From assembly GCA_028705415.1 (NCBI GenBank), contig JAQWDO010000063.1, positions 1-5,363 of the forward strand: a stretch of DNA of 5,363 bases, in the 5' to 3' direction. The stretch is from Dehalococcoidales bacterium (GTDB taxonomy: Bacteria; Chloroflexota; Dehalococcoidia; Dehalococcoidales; CSSed11-197). The stretch's first letter is position 1. The number at the start of each line of letters is the position of its first letter. The translations under genes and the position numbers were made by a program. The notes below the pieces were generated by a model that was not told where the DNA came from, made no database searches, and was given only the letters and a program-made list of their open reading frames with translations. Of this stretch, positions 3,680 to 5,363 are shown in pieces.

Positions 3680-4660
3680 ATGAAAATTGAAGATATCGGC
3701 GAATTCGAACTCATAGAAATTATCCGAAACACCATCGGAGAAACCCCCAATTTATTATTGGGCATTGGCGATGATGCCTGCGCGTGGACTTTTCATGCCG
3801 GTATACACCTGGCAACAACCGACAGCCTTGTTGAAGGAGTCCACTTCAATCCGAAGTTTGCCAGATGGTACGATCTTGGCTATAAGGCACTGGCAGTAAA
3901 TCTTAGCGACATTGCAGCCATGGGGGGGCTTGGTTCCATCGCCCTGGTTTCACTGGCACTGCCGGGAGATATACAGGTAGAAGATATTGTCTCATTTTAT
4001 CAGGGAATGCTCGAGCTTGCCCGGGAGTCGGAAGTTTCCATTGGAGGGGGGAACATCAGTCGTTCCCCGTTAATCAGCATAACCGTATCCCTGATAGGTA
4101 CCGGTTCCGTTGCCGGTATGCTAAAACGTTCCGGAGCCAGAAAAGGAGACCTTGTCGCCATTACTGGATTCCCTGGTTCTGCAGCAGCCGGGCGAACGGT
4201 TTTATATAACCCGTGCACACCGGACGGTGAGTACACTACCCAACTGGTGCAGTCATTCATCAAGCCTGTTCCACGCCTGGCCCAAGGACATGTACTGAAG
4301 AATGAAGGAGCAAGTTCCGCCATTGATATCAGCGATGGTCTGCTTGCAGATTTGGGACACCTGTTGACCGCCAGCGGTCTGGGCGCAACAATTGATGTTG
4401 ATAAATTGCCTCTCGAGCCATTGATCAAATCGGGTTTTTCCCTCAAGCAGGCTGCAGAACTGGCTTTAAGCGGCGGGGAAGATTACGAATTGTTGTTCAC
4501 CGCCAGTAAAAATGCAATGAAAAATATAGCCAAAGAAATTGGTGTTCAGATGAGCATTATAGGAAGGATTACAGAAGCTCCTCCTGGTCATATTGAACTG
4601 ACCGGCGAGAATGCATCTCTTGTCAACCTGAATACAGCCGGATGGAAGCATTTTGGCTAA
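3680..4660 (+). CDS. thiL: Thiamine-monophosphate kinase
   Basis: ThiL phosphorylates thiamine monophosphate with ATP to give thiamine diphosphate, the active coenzyme. The 326-residue protein is full length for the family. The N-terminus IGEFELI (6-12) is typical. Metal- and ATP-binding motifs follow: GIGDDAC at 28-34, TTDSLVEGVHF at 46-56, NLSDIAAMGG at 74-83 and GGGNISRSP at 122-130. The C-terminal AIRS-type half has DISDGLLADLGHL at 216-228 and GGEDYELLF at 265-273. The ATG at 3680 is the only sensible start and has no Shine-Dalgarno sequence; the promoter is placed so that transcription begins almost at the ATG. It is the first gene of an operon, and its end overlaps tsaE by 8 bases. No key residue appears to be missing. 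Confidence 0.96.
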   Translation: MKIEDIGEFELIEIIRNTIGETPNLLLGIGDDACAWTFHAGIHLATTDSLVEGVHFNPKFARWYDLGYKALAVNLSDIAAMGGLGSIALVSLALPGDIQVEDIVSFYQGMLELARESEVSIGGGNISRSPLISITVSLIGTGSVAGMLKRSGARKGDLVAITGFPGSAAAGRTVLYNPCTPDGEYTTQLVQSFIKPVPRLAQGHVLKNEGASSAIDISDGLLADLGHLLTASGLGATIDVDKLPLEPLIKSGFSLKQAAELALSGGEDYELLFTASKNAMKNIAKEIGVQMSIIGRITEAPPGHIELTGENASLVNLNTAGWKHFG

Positions 4661-5123
4661 CAGCGCTCCTTCTTTTGTCTTTATTAGCCAAAAACCGGCA
4701 GCCACGATCTCAATGGGAGTTAAAATCGGAAAGGCTGCCAGGCCTGGTGATGCAGTCCTGCTCATTGGCAACCTGGGAGCAGGTAAAACCTGCCTTACCC
4801 AGGGAATAGCCAGGGGGCTTGGTATAACCGAACCCGCACAAAGCCCCACTTTCGTACTGGTGAGAGAAATGAAGGGGAGGCTCCCCCTTTATCACATAGA
4901 TCTGTACCGCCTGGAATATATTGATGAAGTTGAAGGGCTGGGCATAGATGAGTACCTGTACGGGGAAGGGCTTACGGTAATAGAATGGGCCGATAAAGGG
5001 CTTGAACTGATGCCGGCAAATAACCTTACTGTCTACTTCGAAACCACCGGTGAAAAAAGCCGGGAGCTAAGATTCTATCCCTCCGGCAAACGCTATATTG
5101 ATTTACTGAAAGAAATCAGGTAA
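4653..5123 (+). CDS. tsaE: tRNA threonylcarbamoyladenosine biosynthesis ATPase TsaE
   Basis: TsaE is the ATPase that works with TsaB and TsaD to make t6A at position 37 of tRNAs reading ANN codons. The 156-residue protein has the usual length. It shows the P-loop GNLGAGKT at 39-46, the switch-like QSPTFVLVREM at 63-73, HIDLYRL at 81-87, and the Walker B-like segment VIEWAD at 109-114, all typical of the family. The start is the TTG at 4653, eight bases inside the end of thiL, with GGAAG (4644-4648) four bases before it; no ATG occurs before the conserved region. The overlap with thiL and the 4-base gap to tsaB imply one transcript and translational coupling. Confidence 0.95.
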   Translation: MANSAPSFVFISQKPAATISMGVKIGKAARPGDAVLLIGNLGAGKTCLTQGIARGLGITEPAQSPTFVLVREMKGRLPLYHIDLYRLEYIDEVEGLGIDEYLYGEGLTVIEWADKGLELMPANNLTVYFETTGEKSRELRFYPSGKRYIDLLKEIR

Positions 5124-5127
5124 CTAT

Positions 5128-5363
5128 ATGCTTGTTCTGGGAATAGATACCTCAACCCGTTACACCAGCCTTGCTCTAGTAGATAATATGATACTGCGAG
5201 CGGAAAATACATGGGAATGCAGACACAACCACTCAGTAGAATTGCTGCCTGCGCTGGACCTCCTGCTATCAAAGGCTGGTTACAGATCGGTGATATTCAA
5301 GGTATAGGAGCAGCAATCGGGCCCGGAGGCTTCAACGGCTTGAGGGTGGGCTTAAGCATTGCC
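5128..5363 (+). CDS. tsaB: tRNA threonylcarbamoyladenosine biosynthesis protein TsaB, N-terminal part, frame apparently broken
   Basis: TsaB is the inactive TsaD paralogue that pairs with TsaD and TsaE in t6A synthesis. From the ATG at 5128 the first 51 residues match the family (LGIDTST at 4-10 and HNHSVELLPALDLLLSKAG at 33-51). The frame then loses similarity and reaches TAG at 5305-5307. The family sequence goes on in another frame from about 5280: QIGDIQGIG, then AAIGPGGFNGLRVGLSIA up to the window edge, matching the conserved 'GPGSFTGLR' motif. Adding one base near 5278-5284, for example one T in GGTTAC or one C in TACAG, restores one continuous protein. Because t6A synthesis is essential in most bacteria and no other damage is visible, a sequencing or assembly error seems more likely than a true pseudogene. 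The gene continues beyond the right edge. Confidence 0.85.

Noticed and set aside
4101..4120. TACCGG/CCGGTA inverted repeat in thiL
   Set aside because: It is a six-base stem with no tail or regulatory context, expected by chance.
4000..4446. 148-codon minus-strand frame antisense to thiL
   Set aside because: It is a shadow of the thiL coding frame without family resemblance.
4872..4889. GGGG/CCCC hairpin in tsaE
   Set aside because: It has only 6 base pairs and just three T follow, so it is a common chance structure in coding DNA.
1..5363. CRISPR array, insertion sequence, phage or defence genes
   Set aside because: No regularly spaced repeats, transposase, integrase or defence-family motifs were found on either strand.

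Overview
This window holds ordinary bacterial housekeeping DNA of moderate GC content, with short intergenic gaps and little sign of mobile DNA. The protein families suggest an anaerobe. I lean towards Chloroflexota, class Dehalococcoidia or a relative, because of the general look of the proteins, the TTG starts and the molybdenum-cofactor gene. No marker in the window proves this, so treat the taxonomy as tentative.

Layout. (1) Positions 1-223, minus strand: the N-terminal part of an ECF-type sigma factor that runs off the left edge. (2) Positions 224-632: about 400 bases without a convincing protein gene. It holds a candidate promoter for the sigma gene, a short direct repeat, an inverted repeat that pairs with a Shine-Dalgarno-like sequence in front of a doubtful 27-codon ORF, and a possible terminator for the tRNA unit. 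(3) Positions 633-792, minus strand: tRNA-Gln(CTG) followed by tRNA-Glu(CTC), with a good promoter at 805-834. (4) Positions 941-2141, plus strand: rnc (ribonuclease III), a 45-codon basic small ORF with its own promoter and ribosome binding site, and an acylphosphatase gene that overlaps the small ORF by 11 bases. (5) Positions 2150-3535, minus strand: mobA followed 15 bases later by a DUF362-family gene, convergent with the acylphosphatase gene. (6) Positions 3536-3679: divergent promoters for mobA and thiL. (7) Positions 3680-5363, plus strand: thiL, tsaE and the beginning of tsaB in one tightly packed operon.

How the genes fit together. The right-hand operon joins the last step of thiamine diphosphate synthesis (ThiL) to two components of the tRNA t6A37 machinery (TsaE and TsaB). 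The left side has two tRNAs and RNase III, so much of the window concerns RNA maturation. MobA makes the guanine-dinucleotide form of molybdenum cofactor used by anaerobic oxidoreductases; its DUF362 partner is uncharacterised.

Points worth a second look. A perfect 14-bp inverted repeat followed by a T-run, shaped like an intrinsic terminator, lies inside the acylphosphatase coding sequence. RNase III has Arg where the family normally has a metal-binding Asp. The thiL transcript is predicted to be leaderless. The tsaB reading frame is broken by an apparent one-base deletion. An overlooked small ORF lies between rnc and the acylphosphatase gene. I found no CRISPR array, insertion sequence, phage gene, or clearly novel multi-gene system.
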